64,000 nt of DNA from JAJAZB01 sp965249815 (GTDB taxonomy: Bacteria > Bacteroidota > Bacteroidia > Cytophagales > Spirosomataceae), in NCBI GenBank assembly GCA_965249815.1, contig CBDFMV010000003.1, forward strand, positions 930,001 to 994,000, written 5' to 3'. Every line of letters starts with the position of its first letter. The first letter of the stretch is position 1. Below, in pieces: positions 23,158-32,700 of this stretch. Made by a program: the position numbers and the translations under genes. Under the pieces are notes generated by a model. That model saw only the letters and a program-made list of their open reading frames with translations. It made no database searches and was not told the DNA's origin.

Positions 23158-24865
23158 AGTTTTTCTTCTTCATTTCCTTCACCGCGAAATCCGCCGCCCG
23201 CGCCGTGAGGGCCATGTAGGTGAGCGAGGGGTTCACGCAGGAGGCCGAGGTCATGGCCGCGCCGTCGGTGACGAACACGTTTTTGGCACCCCACACCTGG
23301 TTATTGGCGTTTAAGATGCTGGTTTTCGGGTCGCGGCCCATGCGGGCGGTGCCCATTTCGTGGATGGCCATGCCGAGGTACGAGCCGTTGTCGTACGTGT
23401 TGACTTTTTTCAGACCCGCTGCCGTGAGCATTTCGGCGGCGTCGCTCATCATGTCCTTCCTCATTTTCATCTCGTTTTCCTTCAGCCCGGCATCGAAAGT
23501 GAGCGTCGGCTGGCCCCACTTGTCGAGTTTTTCCTTGTTGAGGTAAAGCCGGTTGTCGTGGTAAGGCAGGGTTTCGCCGAAACCGCCAAGGCCCACGCTC
23601 CACGGGCCGGGCTTGGTGGCTTTTTCCTTTAGTTCGGCCCCGAAGCCCATTTCAGCCACGAGCCGCTGCCACCCCGCCCGGCTCCCGCCGCCCTGGTAGC
23701 CGAAGCCCCGGAGGTAGTCGCGCTTGTCGGTGCCGATGTTGCGGTAGCGCGGCACGTAAATGCCGTTGGCCCGCCGCCCGAAGTAGTACTGGTCGTCGTG
23801 GCCTTCGAGGATGCCACTCGCACCGAGGCGGAAGTGGTGGTCCATCAGGTAGCGGCCCAGGATATCGTTTTCGTTGCCGAGGCCGTTGGGAAAGCGGTTC
23901 GACATCGAGTTGAGCAAAATCCAGGTGCTCGACATCGCCGAGGCGCACACGAACACGATTTTCGAGTAGTACTCGGTCATCTGGCTCGTGTTGGCGTCAA
24001 TGACTTTCACGCCGCTGGCCTTCTGGGCTTTTTCGTCGTAAATAATCGAGTTGACGATCGAATCGGGCTTGAGCGTGAGCCGCCCGGTTTTCATGGCTGC
24101 GGGCAGCGTGGCCGATTGCGTACTGAAGTATGCCCCGTACGGACAGCCCCGGCTGCACAAATTGCGGTACTGGCACGAAGCCCGGCCCACGTCGGTCTGC
24201 GGTTTGGCGGCCTGCGAGAGGTTGGCCACGCGGCCCATCGTCATAACCCGGCCAGGGAATTTCTCGGCGATGGATTTCTTAACAACCCGCTCGGCGCAGT
24301 TGTACTCCATCGGCGGCAAAAATTCGCCGTCGGGGAGTTGCTCCAGACCCAGCTTTTCGCCCGAAATGCCCGCGAAGCGTTCGACGTAGCTGTACCAGGG
24401 GGCGATGTCTTTGTAGCGAATAGGCCAGTCCACGGCGATGCCTTCTTTGGCGTTGGCCTCGAAGTCGATGTCGCTGAGGCGGTAGCTTTGCCGCCCCCAC
24501 ATGATGGACTTGCCCCCGACGATGTCGGGCCGGTACCAGTCGAAGCGTTTCACTTCGGTGTACGGCGCTTTTTCGTCGTCGAACCAGTAGCTGGCGTTGG
24601 CCTCGCCGTAGGGGTAATCGCGGCTCAGGAAGGGGTGCGTTTTGCGTTGTTCCTCGGTAATCCGGCCCCCGTACTTGAATTCCCAGGGGTGTTTCATGGC
24701 CGACTCGTAGCCCGACACGTGCTCCAGGGCGTGACCGCGCTCCAGCATGAGCACTTTCAGCCCTTTTTCGGTGAGTTCTTTGGCGGCCCACCCGCCCGCC
24801 ACGCCCGAGCCAATCACGATGGCATCGTAGGTGTTTTGGGCTTTTGCTTTCAGATTCAGGTTCAT
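23153..24865 (-). CDS. GMC-family FAD oxidoreductase (second copy)
   Basis: 570 aa from ATG 24865 (MNLNLKAKAQNTYDAIVIG); upstream residues in the open frame come from the repeat-rich gap. FAD motif GSGVAGG at residues 19-25. GGKSIMWGRQSYR near residue 115 and C-terminal HEMGTARMG, GAAMTSASCVNPSLTYMALTARAAD match the first GMC protein. It lies downstream of a gluconate 2-dehydrogenase subunit-3 gene, so the two probably form a complex. In related bacteria such pairs oxidise glycosides or aldoses in the periplasm. The substrate is not deducible. Confidence 0.9.
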   Translation of the reverse strand: MNLNLKAKAQNTYDAIVIGSGVAGGWAAKELTEKGLKVLMLERGHALEHVSGYESAMKHPWEFKYGGRITEEQRKTHPFLSRDYPYGEANASYWFDDEKAPYTEVKRFDWYRPDIVGGKSIMWGRQSYRLSDIDFEANAKEGIAVDWPIRYKDIAPWYSYVERFAGISGEKLGLEQLPDGEFLPPMEYNCAERVVKKSIAEKFPGRVMTMGRVANLSQAAKPQTDVGRASCQYRNLCSRGCPYGAYFSTQSATLPAAMKTGRLTLKPDSIVNSIIYDEKAQKASGVKVIDANTSQMTEYYSKIVFVCASAMSSTWILLNSMSNRFPNGLGNENDILGRYLMDHHFRLGASGILEGHDDQYYFGRRANGIYVPRYRNIGTDKRDYLRGFGYQGGGSRAGWQRLVAEMGFGAELKEKATKPGPWSVGLGGFGETLPYHDNRLYLNKEKLDKWGQPTLTFDAGLKENEMKMRKDMMSDAAEMLTAAGLKKVNTYDNGSYLGMAIHEMGTARMGRDPKTSILNANNQVWGAKNVFVTDGAAMTSASCVNPSLTYMALTARAADFAVKEMKKKNL

Positions 24866-24871
24866 CTTTTT

Positions 24872-24899
24872 AGTGGAAAGAGGATAGTGGAAAGAGGAT
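24872..24899. repeat. Direct repeat of paired heptamers
   Basis: AGTGGAA-AGAGGAT occurs twice in tandem (24872-24885, 24886-24899). A looser complementary stretch (CCTTTTCCCTATCC, ~24938-24951) would give a weak hairpin. It is in the gap upstream of the second GMC gene. Confidence 0.65.
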
Positions 24900-24979
24900 A
24901 GATCGTTCAAGAAAGCAGAGAAAAGGAGCTGGCTGGTGCCTTTTCCCTATCCGCGCTGCTCTCTTCTCTATGCTCTACG

Positions 24980-25546
24980 CTACGTGGCCCACGCCCGCTG
25001 GCCGGGTTTCATCGGGATGCAGCCTTCGTACTTGCCGGGTACCCACTGGTATTCGAGCACTTTGGTGGCGCCGGGTTCGGAGGTGAAGAAGCCGAAGAGC
25101 GTTAGTTCTTTGGCCACGGTGAAGAAGGGCGTCTCCTTCGTACTGGCCTTGCGGTCGGCGGCGGCGTTGGCTTCTTCCATTTTCAACACGCTGATGCGCT
25201 GCTCGGGCTGGGCCTGGGCGAAAGGTTTGCCGAAAAGCGCCTTGCTTTCGCGGTCCACGCGCTCCATGCCCGCCATGAAGCGATCCTGGGCTTCTTTGGG
25301 GTAGCAATCGCTCAGGAGCCGCACGATGAATTTTTCCACCTGGGCGTCTTTGGCACCGGGCGTGTCGGTGGCCGGAATGATGGTCTCGCAAATTTCGGCC
25401 AGCAGGCTTTCCTGCTCAGCCGTCAGCGAGAATCCCGGCGCGTTGGCGGGGCGGACGGGGGCGTCGGTCAGGGCCGCCAGCGTGGGGGCCGAAATCAGGC
25501 CGCCCATCATCACCGCCACCATCTGAAGGGCATCTCTGCGGTTCAT
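24980..25546 (-). CDS. Gluconate 2-dehydrogenase subunit 3-family protein
   Basis: 188 aa. N-terminus MNRRDALQMVAVMMGGLISAP has a twin-arginine-like pair and a hydrophobic core, as in exported subunit 3 proteins. The body contains EQESLLAEICETIIPATDTPGAKDAQVEKFI, the family's most conserved stretch, and ends with KYEGCIPMKPGQRAWA. The subunit is thought to chaperone or escort the flavin subunit for export. It directly precedes the second GMC gene (115 nt, containing direct repeats). Confidence 0.9.
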   Translation of the reverse strand: MNRRDALQMVAVMMGGLISAPTLAALTDAPVRPANAPGFSLTAEQESLLAEICETIIPATDTPGAKDAQVEKFIVRLLSDCYPKEAQDRFMAGMERVDRESKALFGKPFAQAQPEQRISVLKMEEANAAADRKASTKETPFFTVAKELTLFGFFTSEPGATKVLEYQWVPGKYEGCIPMKPGQRAWAT

Positions 25547-25675
25547 GGAGGTCGAACGTGGTTAGAAAATGAAACGAAAGCGCGTTGTAAAAAACGGAGG
25601 GGAAAGTTACAGCCGTACGGGGGGATGACAAAATTTTAGGGGGAAAAGATAAGAAGGCCTTCCCCAAACGCACGA

Positions 25676-25741
25676 ACGCCAGCCCTGAAAACGGTCAAGC
25701 CGTTCGGCACCAACCAGCTTGACCGTTTTCAGGGCTGGCGT
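25676..25741. repeat. 24-bp perfect palindrome downstream of the lipoprotein gene
   Basis: Arms 25676-25699 and 25718-25741, 18-nt loop, no T-run. It sits 3 nt from the stop codon of the SUS-associated lipoprotein and probably protects or ends that operon's transcript. Confidence 0.8.
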
Positions 25742-25744
25742 GAT

Positions 25745-26215
25745 TTACAGCGTAATCCGGTAGCCCACGCGGCGGTAGTTTTCGTTGGGACCGATGTCGC
25801 TGCCGTTGCCGTCGAGCACCAGCACGAGCGTCACGCTCGTGCCCGCAGCGGCGGGGGCCTTGAGTACGTTGAGGGTCAGCGTGCCGAAGCTGCTTTTGGC
25901 CGGAATCGTCACGGTATTGCCGGTGAGTTGGTAGTGAATGCCCTCTTTGGCCGTGCTTTCGGCGGCATTCACCGAAAACTTGATGGGTTGCTCACTCTCG
26001 CGCTGCGCACCCACGAGGTTGATCTGGAGCGTTTGCTGACCGATGCCGTTGGCCACGGCAATGAGCGGGTAGGTTTTGCCCAGCGCCGGAGCACGCACGA
26101 CGGCGTCCTGGAACTCGACGACGGCCTTTTCGTAAATGACTTTATTGTCGTTGAAACACGCCCCGAGCGTCAGCACCGACGCGCACAGGAGGGCGAAATT
26201 AAAGGCTTTTTTCAT
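25745..26215 (-). CDS. SUS-associated lipoprotein (Calx-beta/DUF4843-like)
   Basis: 156 aa from ATG 26215. Lipoprotein signal with lipobox LGAC near residue 20. The mature part is a beta-rich domain with FSVNAAESTAKEGIHYQL and VTIPAKSSFGTLTLNVLK, a pattern seen in short Bacteroidota surface lipoproteins encoded after SusD. It is third in a SusC-SusD-lipoprotein operon. Probably surface exposed and possibly ligand binding; the ligand is unknown. Assignment to a particular DUF is tentative. Confidence 0.65.
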   Translation of the reverse strand: MKKAFNFALLCASVLTLGACFNDNKVIYEKAVVEFQDAVVRAPALGKTYPLIAVANGIGQQTLQINLVGAQRESEQPIKFSVNAAESTAKEGIHYQLTGNTVTIPAKSSFGTLTLNVLKAPAAAGTSVTLVLVLDGNGSDIGPNENYRRVGYRITL

Positions 26216-26230
26216 GGAAAAAGAGTTTTC

Positions 26231-26312
26231 AGTTTTCAGTTTCCGGTTTTCAGTTAGGACATACGCCACCAAGTGGCCGCCGTTTTTAACTGAAAACCGG
26301 AAACTGAAAACT
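26231..26312. repeat. Heptamer-built hairpin (26-bp perfect stem)
   Basis: Arms 26231-26256 and 26287-26312, loop 30 nt. Arms are tandem heptamers GTTTTCA, GTTTCCG, GTTTTCA. It fills the gap between SusD and the lipoprotein gene within one operon and could lower expression of the third gene. Confidence 0.9.
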
Positions 26313-26318
26313 CAGTAG

Positions 26319-27791
26319 TTAGTACCCAAAATTCTGCTTCAGGTTGGAGTTGGCCTGGATTTCGCGCGTCGGGATGTTGGCCAGCAGGCGGAAATCGGTA
26401 TAAGCCAGCGTCGTCAGCGGCGCGGCCTTCGGGATGTCGAGGCCCCGGCGCTTAAGGTCGAACCAGCGGTGGCCTTCAAAGGCAAACTCCAGCCGCCGCT
26501 GCCGCAGGATTTCGTTCAGCAGCGGCGTGCCCGTCAGCGAAGCCGGGGAGGCCCGCAGCCCGGCGCGGGTGCGGATGGCGTTGAGGTCGGTTAGGGCGGC
26601 GGCGGTATTGCCCAGCAACGCGTTGGCCTCGGCGCGGTTGAGGTACAGTTCCGAAATCCGGAAAACGGGAATGTTATCGAGGTTGACCTGCCCACTCCGC
26701 CCGAAAAACTTCGTGCATTCGGTTTCAGCCGGACTACCGCGGCCTATCGTACCGAGTTCGTACAACTGGCGGCGCACGTCGAGTACTTTGCCGGTCGAAT
26801 CTTTCTCCGATTCGTAATCGTCGAGCAGCGATTTGGTCGGTACCAGGTCGCCAAAGCCGCCGGTACGGGCGCGGTTGCCCAGTTCGACGAGCGTGGTGTA
26901 GGTGGTTTGGAGCGAGGTGTTCACGCCGATGTTTTCGTTGGTCTGGTACTGAACCTCGAACATCGACTCGGGGTGGGTGGCCGTGCGCCAGGCCCCCACG
27001 TAGCTGTCGCGGTTCTGGAACCGCCCGATGCCCGACGCCAGGCCCTCGGTGGCGTATTTCACCACGTTGGCGTAGTCGCCGTTGTAGAGCGCCACGCGCG
27101 AAAACAAGACCCGCGCCGCGCCTTTGTTGGCGTAGGCAATGCCGAGGTTTACTTTGTCGAGGCGCTCGACGGCCGCCGTGAGGTCGGCGTACATCTGCTT
27201 GTACACGTCGGCGATGGGCGCGCGGGCAGGCAGTTGGAGTTGCTCGAAACTGGTCACGCCTTTCAGTATCAGCGGTACGCCGCCCTGGTTGACCTGCTGC
27301 AAATCGGGCCGGATGGCCAGTTCCGTCGGATCGTAGGCGTAGCAGCGCATCAATTCAAAGTACATCAGCGCGCGCAGAAAGTACGCCTGCCCTTCGATGG
27401 AATTGCGCTGGTCGGTCGTGAGGGTGGTCAGGGCCGTGGAACCTTCCAGAATCAGGTTGGTCTGGTTGATGGAAAAGTAACCCAACTGCCAGTTAATGAA
27501 GTGCGCCCCCGCCTGGTTCTGGTACTCGGCGTTGAGGCGACCCGACTTGTTGGTGGCACGCCCGTTGTCCGACAGGGCTTCGGGAATGGCAATCAGGTCG
27601 CGGCCGTACAACGTGGTGCTTTGCAGGCGGTCGTACACGCCCGTCAGGGCGGCCTGCAACCCTTCGGGCGTATTCAGGGCCGTTTGGGAATCGATGGACT
27701 GGCGGGGCGTTACGTCGAGCACGCCTTTGTCGCCGCAACCCGCCAACAGCAGTCCGGCGCTCAGGAAAGTATATTTCAGGAATTGGTTCAT
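26319..27791 (-). CDS. RagB/SusD-family outer-membrane nutrient-binding lipoprotein
   Basis: 490 aa. Lipoprotein signal with lipobox LLAGC at about residues 15-19. Tetratricopeptide-like helical SusD fold: QAYFLRALMYFELMRCYA is the characteristic TPR helix and the C-terminus has LNEILRQRRLEFAFEGHRWFDLKRRG, the SusD hallmark. It forms the lid over its SusC partner and captures oligosaccharides or peptides at the surface. It is directly downstream of the SusC gene that carries an amber codon, so this lipoprotein may be left without a functional partner. Confidence 0.95.
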   Translation of the reverse strand: MNQFLKYTFLSAGLLLAGCGDKGVLDVTPRQSIDSQTALNTPEGLQAALTGVYDRLQSTTLYGRDLIAIPEALSDNGRATNKSGRLNAEYQNQAGAHFINWQLGYFSINQTNLILEGSTALTTLTTDQRNSIEGQAYFLRALMYFELMRCYAYDPTELAIRPDLQQVNQGGVPLILKGVTSFEQLQLPARAPIADVYKQMYADLTAAVERLDKVNLGIAYANKGAARVLFSRVALYNGDYANVVKYATEGLASGIGRFQNRDSYVGAWRTATHPESMFEVQYQTNENIGVNTSLQTTYTTLVELGNRARTGGFGDLVPTKSLLDDYESEKDSTGKVLDVRRQLYELGTIGRGSPAETECTKFFGRSGQVNLDNIPVFRISELYLNRAEANALLGNTAAALTDLNAIRTRAGLRASPASLTGTPLLNEILRQRRLEFAFEGHRWFDLKRRGLDIPKAAPLTTLAYTDFRLLANIPTREIQANSNLKQNFGY

Positions 27792-27814
27792 GAGTTCACT
27801 TTAGGAGTTTGTGA

Positions 27815-27860
27815 GTTCAGGATTCGGGGGTTAACGTTAAAAATAACCTGACCCCTGAAC
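27815..27860. repeat. Weak heptamer-type hairpin between SusC and SusD
   Basis: GTTCAGG (27815-27821) pairs with CCTGAAC (27854-27860), and an inner GGTTA (27829-27833) with TAACC (27844-27848). The words resemble those at 302-354 and 59202-59250. Confidence 0.5.
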
Positions 27861-27871
27861 GCGGAGCCTGC

Positions 27872-30800
27872 TTACAAGCCCAGCGTCAGGCCAAACGTGA
27901 TGTTGCGCGTCTGGGGCACGAGGCCGTTGTTGCCGTTGCCGTTCTGGCTGAAAAATTCGGGGTCGAAACCCGTCCATTTCGTCCAGGTAAACAGGTTGTA
28001 GGCCTGGGCGTACACGCGCACGCGGCTCAGTTTCACGCGGCGCACCCAGCCTTCGGGCAGGTTGTAGGCGAGCGTGGCCGTTTTCAGGCGGATGTACGAC
28101 GCGTCTTCGTAAAACCGCGACCCGGCGGAGGTCGTCACGCCTGAGCCGAGGGTTTCGGCGTTGCCGCTGATGGGCCGGGGCACGTTGGTCAACTGCCCGG
28201 GGGTAGTCCAGCGGTAGGTGTAGGTGTCGCGCAGGCCGTTGAACAACCGCCCGCCGTTTTCCGAAAGAAAGGCCGTCTGGTTGTTGAAGGCCGTCCGCCC
28301 GAATTCGTACGTGAACAGCACGACGAGTTCGAGGCCCTTGTAGCTCAGGGTGTTGCGGAAGCCGCCCGTCCATTTTGGAATCTGCGCGCCGATCACCCGC
28401 GAGTAGGAGTCGGGGTTGCCCGTCAGGCGGTAGAGGATGTTGTCGGCGTTGTCGTACCACATGGCCCGGCCCGTGGCGGGGTTCACGCCCGCGTACTGGG
28501 CCACGTAAACCGAGTTGATGGGGTAGCCGATGCGGATTTGTTCGTCGAGGTTCCGGCCCGGCAGCACGCTGAGCGTGTCGTACAGCTTGGTGACCTTGTT
28601 CTGGATGTAGGCAACGTTGAAGTTGGTCGTCCAGCGGAAACCGCCCACGTTGAGGTTGGTCGTGGTGATGTCGAACTCGATGCCCTTGTTTTGCACCTCG
28701 CCGACGTTGCGGGTAATGAGGCCGTAGCCGTTGGTCCACGACACGGGCTGGTCGAGGAGCAGGTCTTTGCTGGTGCGGATGTAGTAATCGACCGAGCCCT
28801 GAATGCGGCCGTTGAAAAAGCCGTAATCGAGGCCGAAGTTGGTCGTGACGTTGCGTTCCCAGCGCAGGTCGGGGTTGCTGAGCTGCGTGGGCGCGATGCC
28901 GCTGATGGCGTTGTAGTTGAACCCGGCGTCGAACAGGCCGCGCGAATCGAAGTTGCCGATCTGGTCGTTGCCCAGCGCGCCGTAGCTGGCGCGGAGTTTC
29001 AACTGGCTGAAGGCCTGGGCGTTTTTCAGGAAGGATTCCTTCGCCACGTCGTAGCCAAGCGACAGGCCGGGGAAAAAGCCGAACTGGTTGTTGGCCCCAA
29101 ACCGGCTTGACCCGTCGTAGCGGGCGGTGAGGCCAACGAGGAATTTTTCCTTGAAATTGTAATTCACCCGCCCGAAAATTCCGGCCTTGCGGAAGCCCGT
29201 CACCGACCCGAAGGTGGTAATCGGGTTGGCCGCCGAAGCCGCCGTCGAGAAATCAGGCGTGGGCACGTTTTCGGCGCTCAACTGCACGTTGGTCTGCACG
29301 TCGCTGCGGTACTCGGCCCCCAGCAACGCGTTGAAATTGTGCGTTTCGTTGATGGAGCGGTCGTAGTTGAGCGTGGCGTTGGTCAGGAAGTTGATGCGTT
29401 CAAACTCCTGGTTCTGCACCCGGCCCCGCACGTTGAAGGCGTCGGCCGTGCGCGGATCCTGAAAGTTGACGCCCTTCACGGTGCGGTAGTCGAGGCTGGC
29501 GTAGGGCCGGAACGAGAGGCCCTCGGTGATTTTGTAAGTGGCGCTCAGGTTGCCCACCATCTGGTTGGTGCGGCTGTTGATTTTGTTCAAATCGCTCACC
29601 AGAATCACATTCTGGTTCAGAATCCCGGCCAAACCCGCCGGGTTGTCGTTGGGGTAGCCGAAGTAGTCGCCGTTGTCTTTGTAAATTGGGTTGAAGGGCA
29701 GAATCAGCGGCGACGAAAACGTGGGCGAACCCAGGAAACTCCCGCCCGTTGGCCCGCCAAACGGGCCTTTCTGGTTGAACGAACTCAGGTTGATGCCTTC
29801 TTCGATGGTCAGGCGGTTGTTGACTTTCGTCGTGATGCGCGCCCCGAGGTTGCCACTGACGAGGTTGATGTTGCGCACGTTGGCATCGGCTTTGGAAAAC
29901 GACCCCGAAATGCGGAACGTCGTCTTGTCGTTACCCCCGTCGAGCGCCAGCGACACGAACGTGTTCCGTCCGCGTTTGTACGATTCGCGCTGCCAGTCGT
30001 AGGTGGGCAGGGCGGCGATGGCCGCGTCGGTGAGGTCGGTCGGCTGGCGAATGGCCCCCAGCACCGAACTCAGCGCGGCGGCCTGCGTCAGGGCGGGGTT
30101 CTGGTTGCGCACGGCTTCGGTGCGGACCTGGATAAACTCCTGCGTGTTGAGCACGTCGAGGTACCGGATCGGCTCCACGTAACCCGTGTACGTATCGAGG
30201 GTGACGTTGGTTTTGCCCGCCTTGCCGCGTTTGGTTGTAATGAGCACCACGCCGTTGGCGGCGGCGGCCCCGTAAATGGCCGCGGCGGCGGCGTCTTTCA
30301 GGATTTCGATGCTCTCGATGTCGTTGGGGTTCAGAAACGCCAGCGGGTTGGTGCTGGCAAAAGCCGAGTTGCTGCCCGTGTTGAGTTGGACGCCGTCCAC
30401 GACGTAAAGCGGGTCAGTGCCGCCTTTGATCGAACCCACGCCCCGGATGCGCACCTGCACCTGACCGCCCGGTGCGCCGTTGGCCCCCACAATCTGCACC
30501 CCGGCCACCTGGCCCTGGAGGGCGCGGTCGATGGTCTGGACGGGTATGTTGGCGATGTCGGCCCCGCGCACCCCGGCCTGCGAACCGGTCAGGCTGGAAC
30601 GGCGCTGGGTGCCGTAACCCACCACGACGACTTCATTGAGTTGCGAAAAATCGGATTGCAACGTCACGTCGAGCGTGGTGCGGGTGCCCGCTTCGACTTC
30701 CTGCCGTTGGTAGCCGATGGACGTAATCACCAGGGTGGCTCCGGTCGGAACCTCGCTGAGGCGGTACTGGCCGTTGGCGTCGGTGGTGGTGCCGCGGGTG

Positions 30801-30946
30801 GTGCCCTTCACGGAGACGTTCGCACCGGGCAGGGGGCTGCCGTCGTCGCTGGCCCGGACCTGCCCCGAAACGGTGCGATCCTACGCCTGCACGGTACCTA
30901 ATGCCCCCGCCAGCAGCATGAAGCTGAGGAGTAGTTTTCTTAGCAT
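27872..30946 (-). pseudogene. SusC/RagA TonB-linked outer-membrane transporter with in-frame amber codon
   Basis: From ATG 30946 the frame encodes a good signal peptide (MLRKLLLSFMLLAGALGTVQA), then TAG at 30881-30883 (codon 22), and continues without any other lesion for ~1000 residues. After the stop come DRTVSGQV, the carboxypeptidase-regulatory-like domain (DGSPLPGANVSVKG), plug (YGTQRRSSLTGSQ, VVDGVQLNTGS) and beta-barrel to TFGLTLGL. A glutamine codon CAG at that place, as in many SusC proteins, differs from TAG by one transition. Internal starts such as GTG 30811 would lack a signal peptide. Either inactivated, suppressed, or a sequence error. Confidence 0.85.
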
Positions 30947-30974
30947 GGGATGAATTTGGTTGGTGAAAAGAATA

Positions 30975-31007
30975 CAAAACTAAAGGCTAAATCGGCCAGA
31001 GACCAAA
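30975..31007 (-). promoter_or_regulatory. Promoter of the SusC(amber)-SusD-lipoprotein operon
   Basis: On the minus strand TTTG (31007-31004), 21-nt spacer, TAGTTTTG (30982-30975), matching the Bacteroidota consensus. It lies 29 nt before the SusC ATG. Confidence 0.6.
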
Positions 31008-31056
31008 TTTGTTTTGGCAAAAACTGTTTCGACATACTGATTGCCTGCCCGGACAG

Positions 31057-31096
31057 AAAAAAAGGAACACCTCGCCGGGCGGGGTGTTCCTTTTTT
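31057..31096. terminator. Bidirectional intrinsic terminator between the two SUS operons
   Basis: 14-bp stem (31058-31071 with 31083-31096) of AAAAAAGG...CCTTTTTT type and 11-nt loop. It ends the upstream SusC-SusD operon and insulates the next one. Confidence 0.9.
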
Positions 31097-31115
31097 GGAG
31101 GAGACGCACCATGTA

Positions 31116-32669
31116 TTATTGCGGTCCGGTCGTGCGCACGTCCCAGAAAACAGCCCGCTCGCTCAACGTGGTGCGTTGCTTGAGGTTGGGGTTGGCGTCT
31201 ACCTCCTGCTGCGGATACGGCAGGGCACGGGGCACCCGCCCCCCATTGCCGGGGCTGACGCCCGCCGGAATGGCAAACAGGCCCGGAAAGCCCGTGCGTC
31301 GCCAGTCGTTCCAGGGTTCGAGGGGCACCATGAAGTTGGCCACGTATTTTTCCTCGATGAGTTTGCGCAGGGCCGCGTCGCCCGTGCCCAGCGTACCCGC
31401 CGGACTGGCCAGGTAGGCCGTAGCCAGCGCCGCCGGAACGCCCGCGTCGGTGTGCGAGGCGGCGATGCCCGCCCGGTAAAATTCCTCGGCGTTGCCCGGC
31501 AACCCGTACCGCAGGGCCATCTCGGCGCGGATGAAGTTGTATTCGGAAAAAAGCAGCATCGGCACAGGCGCGTTACCCGCGTAGGCGAGGCCCGATACGA
31601 GCAGGGTTGGCCCCGGCGGAATGGCGGTGCTCGTTACCGCTCCACGCACGTAGGCGTGCAGCCGCGAGAACGAATTGTTGACGCCCCCTCCCGCCGTGCC
31701 GTTGCGCAACCCCCGATACCCCAGCGAATCGCTGAGGGGTGGGGCCGCCAGCAGGGCCGGGCTGAAGGGCGCGGGTGTGAAGTACGCCGCCCGGCGCGGG
31801 TCGCGTTTACGGTTCATCAAATCCACGAGGGTGGCCCCGGTGGTGATGTCGTCCTGCCGGTCGAGGATGAACTGGTGGATGGGGTTCTGCCGCCGGGCGA
31901 TGAGGTCGAACCGCAACTGGAAGTCATCGGTCACGCTGGTCATGAAATCGGCCGCCGGGGTGGCCGTCAGAAACGCCCGCACCGGGGCGGCATCGAACCC
32001 CGGCACGTTGAGCATGTGCAGGTACAGGCGCAGTTTGAGGGTGTTGGCAAATTTCACCCAGCGGATGGCGTTGCCACCGTAAATGTAGTCGTCGGTGGAC
32101 GTCGGGGCGCTCAGGGGCGAGGTTTTGCGCAGGTCGGTGATGGCTTCGTCGAGCAGGGTAATGAGCCGGGGGTACACCTGCTGCGAGGGGTCGGGTTTGG
32201 GCTGGGGGTTGTCGGTGCCCTGAATGGCTTCGGTGAAGGGCACGTCGCCCCACAAATCGGTGGCGACGCTGTAGGTGTAGGCTTTGAGGGCTTTGGCGAT
32301 GCCCGCGTACACCGGGCTGACGTTTTGCGCCTTCAGAATCTCTTCGATATCGGCCAGCACCCCGGCGTAGTAGGCTCCCCGCCAGAGGTTGTTGACTTCG
32401 GTGGGCTGGAGCACGTAGGCGTCCCAGGCTTCGGTCTGGCGGCCCGCCTGGGCGGCCAGTTGCTGGGAAAACAGCAGCGTGAAGCGCCCTACTTCGCCCC
32501 CCGTATTGAAACCAAGGCTGGCCTCGACGCTGGGCAAAATCAGGTTGGGTGGGTTGGAAGCCGTCCGGTTCGGGTCGATGTTGACCTCCAGAAAATCCTT
32601 GCATCCCGCCAGGCCCAACAGGCCCGCGATCAGGGCGGACGAAGCCGCGTATTTTTTGAAAACGTTCAT
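31116..32669 (-). CDS. SusD/RagB-family nutrient-binding lipoprotein (SusD_2-like)
   Basis: 517 aa. Lipoprotein signal with GLAGC at about residue 22. The start of the mature protein, FLEVNIDPNRTASNPPNLILPSVEASL, and YYAGVLADIEEILKAQNVSPVYAGIAKALKAYTYSVATDLWGDVPF are typical of the SusD-like subfamily that pairs with peptide- or unknown-ligand SusC transporters. The C-terminal KLIEEKYVANFMVPLEPWNDWRRTGFP is also conserved. It is 31 nt downstream of its intact SusC partner and is followed by a strong terminator. Confidence 0.95.
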   Translation of the reverse strand: MNVFKKYAASSALIAGLLGLAGCKDFLEVNIDPNRTASNPPNLILPSVEASLGFNTGGEVGRFTLLFSQQLAAQAGRQTEAWDAYVLQPTEVNNLWRGAYYAGVLADIEEILKAQNVSPVYAGIAKALKAYTYSVATDLWGDVPFTEAIQGTDNPQPKPDPSQQVYPRLITLLDEAITDLRKTSPLSAPTSTDDYIYGGNAIRWVKFANTLKLRLYLHMLNVPGFDAAPVRAFLTATPAADFMTSVTDDFQLRFDLIARRQNPIHQFILDRQDDITTGATLVDLMNRKRDPRRAAYFTPAPFSPALLAAPPLSDSLGYRGLRNGTAGGGVNNSFSRLHAYVRGAVTSTAIPPGPTLLVSGLAYAGNAPVPMLLFSEYNFIRAEMALRYGLPGNAEEFYRAGIAASHTDAGVPAALATAYLASPAGTLGTGDAALRKLIEEKYVANFMVPLEPWNDWRRTGFPGLFAIPAGVSPGNGGRVPRALPYPQQEVDANPNLKQRTTLSERAVFWDVRTTGPQ

Positions 32670-32700
32670 TGTTTTTTCGGAATGAAAAGGGTGGGAAACG

